From Hymenopus coronatus (Eukaryota; Arthropoda; Insecta; Mantodea; Hymenopodidae): a DNA stretch of 64,000 bases. The notes beneath the pieces are model-generated. The model saw only the letters and a list, made by a program, of their open reading frames with translations, did not search any database and had not been told where the DNA came from. Numbering within the stretch: the stretch's first letter is position 1; each line of letters starts with the position of its first letter. A program made the position numbers and the translations under genes. Location: the NCBI GenBank assembly GCA_030762935.1, contig CM060881.1, positions 104,952,501 through 105,016,500 of the forward strand, given 5' to 3'. Below are positions 10,429-21,726 of this stretch, one piece after another.

Positions 10429-11799
10429 AAGACGACGGCGGTGCCTCTCCTGCCTGATACACATGAGCTGTAGATGCTGTTGCAAGGTTAGGGATTTCTA
10501 TCACTGTGATTCGTGCAATCAGGTCTTCCTCTGACGTTACAATAACGCTCTTCGGAATGACACACGCAAGCAAGCGCACGCACTCCCCCCATACACACAA
10601 ACACACACACACACACACACATACATGTACATTTCGTTTCCTAGGCTTAGCGGTCTGTGTTCCCATTGTCATTAACTAACAGAACTCTCACAATGTTTCT
10701 AACAGAAACTCGATAACCAGAAAACTTCTGCCGAAATTGTCTACACATCTCAGTAGTATTGGATCCGAATAAAGCGATTGGAAGTTGAGGTATGAGAGCG
10801 AGCTTATTACACGCAATACATTTATTTATTATGAAAAGACTCGGTGCAGAGTCACGAAATTGCAAAATTGAAATTCTGTATATAACTAAGACGTGATGGA
10901 GTAGGCGTGGTCTCTACATCCCCTCTAAAACGTGTTGCATTATCTAGCATTGCTCACTGCCTAGCCTAGTTCAGTTCCTGCTTGTAGATAAACCAATGCG
11001 CACTGAAAGAAAGGCGTGTGTAGCTCTGGCCGTAAGTAGTTCCATTTGAACAGTGTAAAATGGTACCTATGCTCAGGAATATCCGTTTGTCCACTGTGTG
11101 AGCAGCTGTTCGTTTTATGTGTGTTCCACTAATATCCCGTCCGTTGCAACCAAATATTCATGTATTTTAGTATATCAATATACGAAGTACCATAGTAGTA
11201 GTGGTAGCAGTAGTAGGAGGAGCTTTATAGTTAAACGTTTTCATTCTGCATTTGGAAAATACAGAAATCGCATAGATCTCAATGCCGTATATCTGTTGCT
11301 TCCCATTAAATTAGAACGGAAGCTATGTATATATTTAACTTCAAACATGGTAAGAAAAAAGAAATAGAAATACATTCCACAAGGCAGTTGGCAATTTCTT
11401 AACTGCATAATCTCAAACATGGGATTGGTTAAACATGAAATTTAGAGAGAGAAAATGACTCGCCATTCCCTCGTTTCCCAACACCCGCTTGGAAGAATAC
11501 ATAAGCCAGCAAAGCAAGGACGGCGAAAGATATCAGCACATTTTCCATATTTCACTGCCAAAAAAGCAAGTAGAACACAATGCCAACTGACACTGAGAGA
11601 GCAATAGGCAGTGAAGGATGACTGTGACAGCCCCTGACCGTCATTATGGCACCCCACCTCGTAAGTCGATCAGGTAGTAGAAAAATGATCATGTTTCAAC
11701 ATAAACCTCACGTACTGTATGCTGTCATCTCTAACTGCTGCGAAATATAACGCTTATTGCTAACGCGCGAGCTATCTGACAACGATTATTATGAAAAAT
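10429..11799. other. Unassigned sequence with (CA)n
   Basis: Contains a (CA)n tract at about 10598-10622. The open frames at 10424-10865 (-), 11098-11367 (+) and 11442-11657 (-) have low-complexity or ordinary chance compositions, no domain and no start context I trust. I cannot exclude an unrecognised repeat. Confidence 0.4.
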
Positions 11800-12480
11800 T
11801 CAAATCTCGGCTATGGCATTGACTTTTTCAGTCTAACTCTACTTATCCAACTCTTGTCCCGCACACGGCTTGCAATTAAACCAATAGCGATGTTTATGGA
11901 TAGCTAGAGTCAGACTGAAAAATTCAATACCATAGCCGGGATTTCAACCACAGATCTCCCGATCTCTAGTCAGTTGCTTTACCACTGAGCTACCATAGCA
12001 ACATACCGGCAGGGCATTGAATTTCTCAACTGACTCGCATGTTTCCCGGTAAACCACATGGTGCTCTTAAGTATAACTACCATGATTCATAGTATAATAG
12101 TATAACTATTATGGTCAATTGATATTGGATTAATTATTTTTTCACACAAGCCGTGTGTAGGACAGGAGTTGGATAGCTAGAGTCGGACTGAAAAATTCAA
12201 GGTCTTTGAACCACGGATACCCCGATCTCTAGCCGGTTGCTCTGCCAATGAGCTACCATGGCAACATGCCGGCATAGCATTGAATTTCTCAACTAACTCG
12301 TATATTTCCCGGTAAACAAAAAGGTGATCTCAAATTATTTTGAGATGACAATCCCAATGGCGACTTACAACGTTGTAAGTACTTAAGTCTCAGGATCCAT
12401 AGTAAGGCCAAATATTTAGTCTGACTCTACCTATCCAACTCCTGTCCTACACACGGCTTGTGTGAAAACACAACTAATCC
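11800..12480 (-). mobile_element. Cluster of tRNA-like inverted repeats, family S-T
   Basis: Two reversed tRNA-like units lie at about 11895-12000 and 12175-12260. Read on the minus strand each has a TGGTAGCTCAGTGGTAAAGC A-box-like block and a GTGGTTGAAATCCC or similar B-box-like block. They are linked by the blocks ATTCAACTCTAC/CAACTCTTGTCC and CACACGGCTTG, which occur in both directions (11826-11880, 12150-12180, 12420-12465). The same unit forms a fold-back at 51672-52025. Confidence 0.7.
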
Positions 12481-12706
12481 AATAACGATGTTTATGTTTA
12501 TCATGTGCAAGAACTTTATCGCCTGGTCTATGTATTGTACACACATTAATTTAAGCGTGAATTTGTCGGTAGTAATTTTATTGGAGTAATAACAGCGCAA
12601 CACACTCTTAAGCACATCACAAGAAACCCATATGTTTGAGATTCACAATGCACAATTTGTCTTTAAACAGAAGCGCAAAAGATTGAAGCATAGCTGATAA
12701 AGTTAA

Positions 12707-13310
12707 GGGACACAGGGAATAGCATTTTGACTAAAATCGGTCAGAAAGCCACAAATCGCTTTTCTATCCAAATGGTTGTTGGTACCTTTGTACATCTCAA
12801 GATTTAACTGTCCCCGTTGGCTTCAAGCTGTACATCTATTTAAAGATTGTACAATTCGTTTATTAGAATACTATTTTATAAAACCGTGATTTTCTCAAAA
12901 CTATATTTTCTCATTTTTAAAATGATTCCCACGTCTCAGTTTTTATTTAAATACAAGTATTGTCTCAGAATGTGCAGACATTTCTATTGAAATATGACAC
13001 GGGACAAAATTGTTCTAACATCAATATCAATTTAAAAAAAACATGAAAAATTGATTACTTTTACAGATTAGTATTTATAATCTTTTAAAATAATATGTAT
13101 TGTAATTATAAATATCACTACCTAAGTTTATGTGTGTGCTTGAAAAAATTAATTACATAATAAAATATGTTACAATTTATATCTTGTAAATTATTTATCT
13201 AATCTGAATGAAATGTGGTATTCATATTAACATAACAGTAATACAATCGCATTAAAATTTTCATAAAAATATATACAAAGTAAGAAATTTAAAATTTCAC
13301 TCTCTGTCCC
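12707..13310 (+). mobile_element. TTAA-flanked non-coding DNA element, copy 1
   Basis: Starts GGGACACAGGG just after TTAA (12703-12706) and ends CTCTCTGTCCC, the inverted counterpart. The sequence at the right (CCTAAACTTAA) is not an exact TTAA, so that end is mutated or the boundary is off by a few bases. A second copy at 32102 has TTAA on both sides. TTAA duplication with GGG/CCC-type ends is typical of piggyBac-like elements. No coding capacity. Confidence 0.65.
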
Positions 13311-13935
13311 CCTAAACTTAAATGATCATTCGCAGCTAGTTGCACAGCGGAAAATACCGAGGTCACTGCAGTGGAGCGCACCATATAGGTGGTTTGTGGC
13401 CTTAACATAAATTGACGGAACTGTATGTGAAGGGACTATATTTCGGAAGATTAAACGTTATATAACTGGCAGCTTTAGCGGAACTAAGCCTACAGAGGAA
13501 TTTGCTTTTAAATGGAACTCTGTCTTTCCTAGGATGATCCAGAACAAATGAAGACTACTTGTGCTGGCAGATTGGCGTTTTGTTTAACAGCTTGCCTTTG
13601 GCTAAAGAATATTGGACTGTGTGGTTGAATGCACTGAGAACGGGAAAACAATTTCTTCATATTTTTCATCAATTTGCCCCTGTAGACAGGAATCTGTTGC
13701 TTTTTAATTCTACAGCTGAACAAACAAAGGGAAGGAAATTGGTTTGTTTCACAGTTCTACTCTTCATATCCATTTATTTAAAATATAAATTGTATCATGG
13801 ATACACTCTGCATATTGCGAATATTTTGAAACGGCAAGAAACGACGTAACATATATAATTTATTACTGAAATCTGCACTAAAAAAGGGGAATTTAATTAC
13901 ATTTATTTTAGAATGGTTCATATCGTGGAGTTACT
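13311..13935. other. Unassigned sequence with a small open frame
   Basis: An open frame of 96 residues (13559-13849, +) has no recognised domain. It overlaps a 64-residue frame on the other strand. Nothing supports expression. Confidence 0.35.
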
Positions 13936-14892
13936 TTAAGAGAGATACAATTCCAAATCCATCACATAGCGTCCCGGTCTTAAAAGAGTTGGTTGTCTAT
14001 ACTTTATGCATATAGTACGTGTAGAGATAGTAAATAAGGATGGCAAATAAAAACTGCACAATATGCTAAAACACACAATTAATAATCTTAATAAACTGTA
14101 TATTATGAGGAGCGTAACTTCAATACCGCTGTTTTCTCCGTCCCAATATGGCAGAATTCGCGCAAGCGCACTGAATTTTGGCGTACGGATTTCGGTCGAA
14201 TTTCCTTTCTGTATACTCTCTATTCTGTGACCATAGTGAGAACTGAGAACATCACTCAAGTGACAATAACGTAGCATCTGAGAACTTGTATACAAAACAG
14301 GCTGATTTCGATTAGCAAAAGCATCAATGAGTGACTGTGGTATTGGAGAACAACCATAGTGAGAACTGAGAACATCACTCAAGTGACAATAACGTAGCAT
14401 CTGAGAACTTGTATACAAAACAGGCTGATTTCGATTAGCAAAAGCATCAATGAGTGACTGTGGTATTGGAGAACAACCATAGTGAGAACTGAGAACATCA
14501 CTCGAGTGACGATAATGTAGCATCCGAGAACTTGTATACAAAACAGGCTGATTTCGATTAGCAAAAGCATCAATGAGTGACTGTGGTATTGGAGAACAAC
14601 CATAGTGAGAACTGAGAACATCACTCGAGTGACGATAATGTAGCATCCGAGAACTTGTATACAAAACAGGCTGATTTCGATTAGCAAAAGCATCAATGAG
14701 TGACTGTGGTATTGGAGAACAACCATAGTGAGAACTGAGAACATCACTCAAGTGACAATAACGTAGCATCTGAGAACTTGTATACAAAACAGGCTGATTT
14801 CGATTAGCAAAAGCATCAATGAGTGACTGTGGTATTGGAGAACAACCATAGTGAGAACTGAGAACATCACTCGAGTGACGATAATGTAGCAT
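13936..14892 (-). other. 318-residue open frame through the 123-bp repeats
   Basis: On the minus strand the repeat reads as 41-residue units containing SDVLSSHYGCSPIPQSLIDA and FANRNQPVLYTSS, followed by a non-repeated C-terminal 115 residues. A second frame (14379-14747) is also open. The openness follows from the 123-bp period plus chance, and both unit types happen to lack stops. No known domain, signal peptide or clear transcription signal is seen, so coding is possible but unproven. Confidence 0.25.
13990..14032 (-). mobile_element. Solitary decayed PALT palindromic end
   Basis: CTATACTTTATGCATATAGT then GTAGAGATAGTAAAT resembles the palindrome end without the rest of an element. Confidence 0.4.
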
Positions 14893-14905
14893 CCGAGAAC
14901 TTCCA
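14231..14905. repeat. 123-bp tandem repeat, about 5.5 units
   Basis: Units begin with CCATAGTGAG at 14231, 14354, 14477, 14600, 14723 and 14846 (last one partial), so the period is exactly 123. Two unit types differ at a few linked sites: CAAGTGACAATAACG..CATCTGAG (units 1, 2, 5) and CGAGTGACGATAATG..CATCCGAG (units 3, 4, 6). Within a type the copies are essentially identical. Because 123 is 41 codons, several frames stay open throughout. Confidence 0.98.
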
Positions 14906-15291
14906 TGCGAAAATCTTAATGAGTGATAGTTGTATTAGAGAAGTTGAAAGTTTCGATTCTTAAAAGTATTGTTTAAAACATTCGTTTCTGCTCATCACTA
15001 ACAATGAGGTACTTGCGGTGTATCTCACAGATACCTTTGCTTGATAATGGACTGCAAGGTAAACAACTGGCCAATAATGAACCAGGGAGCACTACAATGT
15101 GTTTTAGGAAGTTATAACGACTTACAGTTAGTGGTAGGAAAAGTTCTTTTTGCGAAACAGTTTAATCTGTTTCTTTTGCAACCACGAAACAGTTTCGAAA
15201 TACCAGTTTCCTGCATCAGAAATTCCCTAAACTGTTTCGCCGCATTGATCAGCTGCATAACAGTTGCACACATGTTGTGTAGCACCAAATA
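14906..15291. other. Unassigned spacer left of hAT element
   Basis: Contains several GAAACAGTTT/AAACTGTTTC blocks near 15155-15245 in both directions, which could form stems. A related GAAACTATTTC..ACTGTTTC set lies at about 18385-18430. No gene recognised. Confidence 0.4.
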
Positions 15292-15790
15292 CTATTGGGC
15301 AGGGGCGGCGCGTCCTATGTGTTCAGTGAACCCCCGGAAAAAAATTTGCATTTTAAAATACATAAATTTATAATTTACATGATTATTCTTTCTTGTATTA
15401 TTCATTTTATTTGCATTTTCAAACTATTTTATCGTATGAAAAGCCTTCAAGTCTTTGCAATAGCCGCATACGTTCCAACGCGCTGCCCGGGTTCAATCTC
15501 TCTTCTGAACCTCCGAGAATAAGTTTGTCGTTGCTTCTTCGGTGAGGAGGGGTAAGGGGAAACGTCGCTAACAAAACTGGATTTGAGCTGGAGTGATGAC
15601 CAGCTCTGCTTCGAGTCGGCTCTGGCGGAAACGCACGAATTAATCCGAAATGAAAAGCTACAGGACTGCAACAAATAGCACGCGTGTTTTCATTGTAATA
15701 ATATACATATGTAACAGTGCATTCGGTTATATACTTGTGCTTTGCTGTTCATATGCATATTCATCTGTTTGAGTTTGTTTTCAAAGAAGA

Positions 15791-16192
15791 ATGCACTGCG
15801 TTCAATATCTTTTAAAAACAAACTTCACAGCTTTAAGCTTGGAAGAGAAGTGTAAAGTTAAGAAGCTTGGCAGGCCAATACCTCAGTTCCAATTAAAACA
15901 AGCGCAAACCAGCCGAGGTAAGGCATTTTCCAGGTCTTTCAATGTAAATATATACAAAAGAAATAGTTGGATTTGCGGTTGCATTACCACAAATAAGCTA
16001 TTTTGTTTTCCGTGCTTACTGTTTGCTAAGGGCAAAGATATAAACTGGACATGCCATGGCGTGTCAGATCTAAGTCATCTAACACAGAAAATTAAAAAGC
16101 ACGAGGAATCTATTGCACATAAGAATGCTTATTTAGATTTATCAGTCCTTGGAAAAACGGAAATTAGGCCCGCAACTTATCTCGGCTTTTAG
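15791..16192 (+). pseudogene. hAT transposase, N-terminal zinc-finger part
   Basis: Open for 133 residues. The pattern FSRSF..NSWICGC..LFCFPCLLF..WTCHGVSDL..HEESIAHKNA matches a TTF-type zinc finger: the Trp, the Cys pair and the HE-S-H helix are present. The zinc finger would bind the element's ends. The reading frame breaks near 16160; the next stretch (QLISAFRQNIERHNE) sits in a third frame at about 16163-16215 before the main frame begins, so at least two shifts occur here. Confidence 0.88.
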
Positions 16193-16212
16193 ACAGAACA
16201 TAGAAAGACACA

Positions 16213-17823
16213 ATGAAAAATCGCTATGTTCTTTCCAAAATAATTGATTGTATGAAATTCTGCGGTGAGTTTGAGCTTGCCTTACATGGACATGATGAAA
16301 CAGCAGAATCTAACAATTCTGGAATATTCAGAAGGCTAATAAATTTTACTTCAGCTTTAGATGCAGTTGTAAAAGAGCACATGAGCAATGCTATAGTCTT
16401 TAAGGGCACATCCAAGGATATACAAAATGATTTACTAGAATATATGTTACGTGTGTGTCGTGAGGAAATTAATGTTGAAATAGCCAAGGCAGATTTCGTG
16501 TCTGTGATAGCAGATGAAACATCTGATGTATCTTCTAAATTTCAATTGGTTATAGTATTTCGTTATCTGTTATCTATTGGAGAGCCTGTTGTAAGATTTT
16601 GGACATTTTTAAATCCACCTGGTAATGACGCTTTCTCCTTAGCAGCTTGCATTAAAAATGTCCTCGCCAATGTTGTACAAGTAATATCTCAAAGTTATGT
16701 TGGTGCTTGCGTCATGCGCGGCCAACATGCAGGGGTGCAAACAATTGTAAGAGAAGAGTATCATTTCGCGTATTATGTGCATTGTTATGCTCACCAATTG
16801 AGCTTAAGTCTTGCCCAAGCTACCAGTCAAAATAAACATTTAAAACTGTTTTTCAATACTATTGCAGAAGTGCCAATATTCTTCTCTCATTCACCCTAAA
16901 GAGTGGCTGTTCTAGATGCAATTGTGAAGCGAAGAGTCCCTCAGGGATCAACCACAAGATGGAACTTTAAATCCAGAACAGTTCTTACAATTCATGAAAA
17001 TAAAGAGGAAGTTCTGGAATGTCTCCAACAAATTGAAGACACCAGCAACCAAACGACAACTGTGAATCAAACCTCTGGTCTAAGGTTGAAACTGCAACAG
17101 CCAACATTTTCCTTTTGGTTAGAGGTATTTTATAAAATAATGCCCCACGTGGATAACTTGTACAGCCAATTACTAAAGCGCACCACTAATCCTGTATCAA
17201 TAAAACAAGCAATAGCAGCATTCGAATATGAAATTTCGAAAATTAGAGACAATGTTGATAATATAATCAAGGAAGAACCAAATGTAGCAAAAAGAAGATG
17301 CGAGGACGTGTACATAACAAGGAATGTAGCAGTTAAAGAAGTATATGACATAATAATTCAGCAGAGCAAACAAAGGTTTGAATTCTCCAGCCAATTATTG
17401 GCCTCTAATTTACTTGACCAGCACTTCTTCCCTACTCTAAAGAATAAATTTCCTGAAAAAATGCTTTCTGCTGTTGTGCAGTCTTATCCATTTTTAAATA
17501 AACCTAAGTTAAAAATAGAACTACAGGTCATTTACTGTCGAAATGATTTTCAGGAAATGAAAAATTCAGTAGCACTTCTGAAGCTTTTAATTGAAAATAG
17601 CCTTCAAGAACCCTTTAGAGACGTTATGAAATTGCTGAAATTGGTAGCTACTGTCCCAATGACAACGTGTGAAGCAGAGAGGTGTTTCTCCACTTTGAAG
17701 CGGATCAAAATGTTTCTTAGAAGCACCATGGCTGAAGATAGGTTGTCTGCTCTTGCCATGTTATCCATTGAAAAGGAAATGATCCACAAGCTTCCACATT
17801 TCAACGATAGAGTCATGGACTGA
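16213..17823 (+). pseudogene. hAT transposase, catalytic and dimerisation parts
   Basis: One frame, interrupted only by TAA at 16897-16899, encodes the DUF4371/RNase-H-like core and the C-terminal hAT dimerisation domain. Visible are CGEFELALHGHDE, VIADETSD (first catalytic Asp region, codons from 16510), CYAHQLSLSLAQ (16783 on), then TRWNFKSR and, near the end, TTCEAERCFSTLKRIK..LRSTM..RLSALAMLSIE. The stop is in a position where Lys or similar would be usual, so it is probably a single substitution. The ending TGA at 17821-17823 is the natural stop. Confidence 0.93.
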
Positions 17824-18047
17824 TTCGCCACGAAAAAGGAAAGGAGGATGGATTTTCTCTATAAATATACCTCTACAGGAGATTCAAACCTATCTACGTC
17901 TTCAGGATCATTTTAAGGTAACTTTAGAACTATAGATATATTTTAAATAATTTAGAAAGTCAAATTATTTGGAAAGGTAAACTTCATTAAGTAGTAAAGG
18001 TGGTGAACCCCCTGTCATTTAAGTCACCAGCCGCCACTGGTATTCGG

Positions 18048-18642
18048 ACAAATACAGTCCATGGATAAAATCACAATGCGTCAAATGCAACCACTCACTA
18101 GGTGCACTGAAGAGGAAATTATCAAATTGGGAAGCAAAGCATTGTTGCGCGTTAACGATAGGGAATGAGTTTGTTTAGTACAATGGAATTTCTCGATATG
18201 AAGGAACAAAGGGGCACCTTGCGGTAAACTTTGGAAGCAATCACAAAATATTTACGTTATGGAACATAACAACTGCAGCGTAGTATCTGTTGTAATAAGT
18301 GAAACAACTATTCAGGCCTTGTTGTAATTGTTGCATGGGGAAGTGTTACATGATAGAATAACACAATTTCCAGAAGCGTTTTATGATGAAACTATTTCAA
18401 ATAGTTGTGATAATGACACTGTTTCAAAATAGGTTTGTGCTATTTTGGTCCCATCACTACTTGCAATATCTTCGCATAAACGGTTACATCTGTATGCTAA
18501 AAAACTCGGGAAGGTATCTCAGATATATTGAATCCGATGGAGAGTTAAAGTAAGCTAAATACATTATATTAGCCAAAATTACTTTGAAATATCCCGAAGA
18601 AATTATTTAGTCAATCATTTTTAAGCGTAAATTCACTTCTTT
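18048..18642. other. Unassigned spacer
   Basis: No open frame worth noting. The 18370-18430 stretch carries GAAACTATTT/AAATAGTT stems like those left of the hAT element, so the hAT may have split an older repeat. Confidence 0.4.
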
Positions 18643-18650
18643 ATGTATTG

Positions 18651-19077
18651 GAACATAGAACAATGAGAAATAAAACAAGAAAGGAAACTAGGTTAAAGTT
18701 TTACAAAACAATGGCGGTTCCTACACTATTATATGGAAGTGAGACATGGGTCACCACAAAGAAAATGAAAAGCCGTTTACAAAGTGTAGAAATGAACTTT
18801 TTAAGGCAAACAAAAGGATGTACAAAATTAGATCAAATCCGAAATGAAGATATAAAAGCAGAACTTAATATAGAACCAATAAATTCCAAAATTGAAAAAC
18901 ATCGGAACCAATGGATGGAACATGTTCAAAGAATGGCAGATTCAAGACTGCCTAAGGTTGCATTTGAATATGAACCAAAAGGAAGGAGAGATGTCGGTCG
19001 ACCCAGAAAAAGGTGGAGGGAACAACTGTGAGACGGAACGGGCAATCTGCCCATACCATGAAGTGAAGAAGAAGAAG
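18651..19077 (+). mobile_element. 5'-truncated LINE (RTE-like), 3' end only
   Basis: An open frame at 18648-19031 encodes the extreme C-terminus of a LINE RT: TRLKFYKTMAVPTLLYGSET, a middle with RNEDIKAELNIEPI, then NQWMEHVQRM and GRRDVGRPRKRW. The tail is (GAA)n. The 8-mer ATGTATTG flanks it at 18643-18650 and 19078-19085. The frame is intact, so this is a young insertion of a dead-on-arrival copy. The catalytic RT core is absent. Confidence 0.85.
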
Positions 19078-19085
19078 ATGTATTG

Positions 19086-19639
19086 TAGAAGACAATTTCA
19101 CTAGCCTAAGATTGTAAGTACCTAACCTCTATGTTCTTTTAGCCTTTGGCATATGACGTAATCATAGAGTTCGATGTTATTTGCTTTTCCTTCGGAAGAA
19201 ACTAGGTCCTTAAAGTAGGTCATTGTGTACGTATGGAAGGAATAATGAAAACATGTTTACATCGGGGAGAAGGTGACCACCAGGGAAATCTCAGCAAGAA
19301 CAAGGACACAGTGCTGTACAAAATTACATTATGTGAAACCAGGGCATGGGGAAACAAAGGGTTTCACACTGCATGGTCAGTTACTGATCTGCTTTGTTTA
19401 CACGCTTCTCTGGTAATGTAATCTGCTAAAGAATATTCTGAATTTTCCAGTACCAAACGTTTTGTATCTCTGTTTCCTTTCTCTTGATTTTTCTAGCCAC
19501 TATCGGATTGTTTCATACAAGTAAAACTAAGTGGGTTTCAAATAAAATGACAGGACATTGCGCTCTCAGGTTGACGGGTGCCTTCGGTGCGTCTGTTGTA
19601 ACTGAGAGGGTGCTGTGTGCAAATACGAATACAGCTTTT
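19086..19639. other. Unassigned spacer
   Basis: Open frames at 19233-19421 and 19484-19717 are short and domain-free. Confidence 0.4.
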
Positions 19640-20341
19640 AAAGGAACTACATTCTCTACCTACTCTACAGTAAATCTATTTGCACAAAAGATTATTCTTT
19701 TATCTAAAACATGCTAAACGATGTAAACCTTAGCAGAAACGGACTCATTATTAGTTCCTGATAAACAGAAGGTAAATAAGGGAATACACTAGACTAAAGC
19801 TAGTCAAATATTTTAAAATGCTGTCGCTATTCGATTTTCGTTGAAATTCGAATCTCTATCATAGCCAGGAGTAAAATAAGACATATGAGGCGGATAATAA
19901 CTTAATCAGAAAAGTTCAAATGCTTTAAAACTGAAGCAATAACAATGGAATATCTCACAAAGAACCAACGTCGCTTAAAATGTATTTGGCATAAATTTTG
20001 TCTTTTAATGAGATTCAAATAGTTTGTTTAACTTTCTGTCTATCCCATTACGGTTTACTAGTTATGCAAAACTCATCCAATAAGGTATGAAGAGGTCTTG
20101 AGAGGCTATTCACAGAAATTCAAGATATTAATTTTATTTGTAATGTAAATATCTTTAATATACATATTTTAATCAATCGTTTAATCAATTTTTACTTTCT
20201 CCATACGCACTATGTACATAGTGTATAGAGAAAGTATTGCACTACACCAAAAATTCGATACCGAGATTTCACCGGAATATATGTTTTAGGGTCCCCAATA
20301 TCCAGAAAAAGCATTTTCATATAAAGGTCCGTGTGTGTGTT

Positions 20342-20383
<42 letters not shown>

Positions 20384-21417
20384 TGTGTCCGCGTGTCCGT
20401 GTGTCTGTGAACACGATAACTCAAAAACGAAAAGTCGGTAAAATACCAAACTTGCTACTTAAGTTTAGTATCTTCCAGGGATGCGACACGAAGATTTTGA
20501 GAAAAATCCCCCCACCCCCAACTACCCTTTACATGGAACTTTTTTCGAAAATTTTGATTTTCTCAAAAATGGCTCTAACGATTTTGATTAAACTTTCGTA
20601 TATTAAACATATTTACCTGACAAATAAAATGTATATCTTGAATTTTCTGAGAATAGCCTCTGAAGAGTAGTTTATTCTGGATGAAGTTTACTAAATTTTG
20701 AATAACTGCTAAACCGTAAGAGATGGAAAAAAACTTACTATACAAAAACTGTAGAGCACATTAAAACACACAATTTATGTTATATACAATTTTTTCGTGG
20801 AGTTCGTCGTTTTTGAGACATTCCTTATTTTTGGTTTCTGCTATGAAAAACGTATACTTTTCTCATACAGGAACTTGTCAACTCCTATCCAAATAAACAA
20901 AGGAACTTCTTTGACATAGCAACCAGCTTTTGACTATCACTTTAACCTACGGTTGTCCTTTATTTCGCTTCTACTTACAAGGAAGCGAGTAATTAGACTA
21001 TTTCTGCTAAATTTTTCTGATTTAGCATAAAGTAAATAGAAGTATAAGCTTTTTAAGAATTATTTGTTGCAGGGATATGGAGAAAGTCATGTGAATGGTA
21101 CACATCAGATTTTTTTTTCATCTAATGGATAACTTCTAAAAGGTAGATTTTTTTTTTCAAAATTTATGTGTCGCATTCTTGGAAGACACTAAATTTGAAT
21201 ACCAAGTTTGTTATTTTACTGACTTTTCGTTTTAGAGCTACCGTGTTCACAGACACACGGACTCATTAACATACATACACACGCGGACATTTTTGTATAA
21301 AGGCTTTATTTTTGGAACAAGGGACCCTAAGTTTTGTAATTTTCGATGAAATCTCGGTGTTGAATTTTTCAATGGCGTGCAGTATCTTCTCATCTATGCA
21401 TTAAGCAGAGCAAGTAA
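19640..21417 (-). mobile_element. PALT copy split by a second PALT
   Basis: The left part, 19640-20193, ends at the AATCGTTAGAGCCATTTTT block (here AATCAATCGTTTAATCAATTTTT). The right part resumes at 21110 and goes on through the TTCTTGGAAGACACTAAATTTG and GACTTTTCGTTTT blocks to a decayed palindrome ending at about 21417. The insert is in a T-run of the host copy. Confidence 0.85.
20194..21109 (+). mobile_element. PALT copy nested in an opposite PALT
   Basis: Full length: palindrome 20194-20235, a 60-base TG/TC tract near 20331-20405, all conserved blocks, then GGAGAAAGTCATGTG and ACACATCAGA. It is about as similar to the 52956 copy as any pair in the window. T-runs of 5 and 9 bases flank it. 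Confidence 0.93.
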
Positions 21418-21726
21418 AATCTTTCAGAGGCCGACTTCTTACTTTCAGATAACTTCACATATCACAGAATTATAACTTAAAAAAAGAAGAAGAAATAACA
21501 AATGGAGTTTATCAGTGGATTGCATTAAATGTAATGACATATCTGTGAATTCGTAGATCAATATTCTAATATGTTCCATTCCATGACGTTGTCTACTTAT
21601 TCTGTAACAAAATATATTTATAAACCTTATTCTTTTATCTATTTCATGCTAATGAAAGTAAATATTAGTATAAATGGTACCGTTAATTAATTATAATATA
21701 AGCGATATAAAGGAAAAGGAATACAC

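Larger units (their letters stand above)
15300..18039 (+). mobile_element. Near-complete hAT DNA transposon
   Basis: 2,740 bp with terminal inverted repeats: CAGGGGCGGCGCGTCC at the left and, inverted at the right, CAGTGGCGGCTGGTGA. Flanking 8-mers CTATTGGG (15292-15299) and GTATTCGG (18040-18047) match at 6 of 8 positions, as expected for an aged hAT target duplication. It holds one transposase gene broken by a small number of lesions. Related elements carry a TTF-type zinc finger, DUF4371 and a hAT dimerisation domain. Confidence 0.93.

Noticed and set aside
10424..10672. Minus-strand protein with VCVCV stretch
   Set aside because: The stretch is a translated (CA)n tract.
13559..13849. Small protein-coding gene
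   Set aside because: No domain, no splice or promoter support, and an overlapping frame on the other strand.
14231..14905. CRISPR-like array
   Set aside because: Units are directly adjacent with a 123-bp period and no unique spacers, and the sequence is eukaryotic; this is a minisatellite.
15155..15245. Regulatory operator-like GAAACAGTTT array
   Set aside because: The motifs recur on the other side of the hAT element in similar form, so they are more likely part of an older repeat than a host control region.
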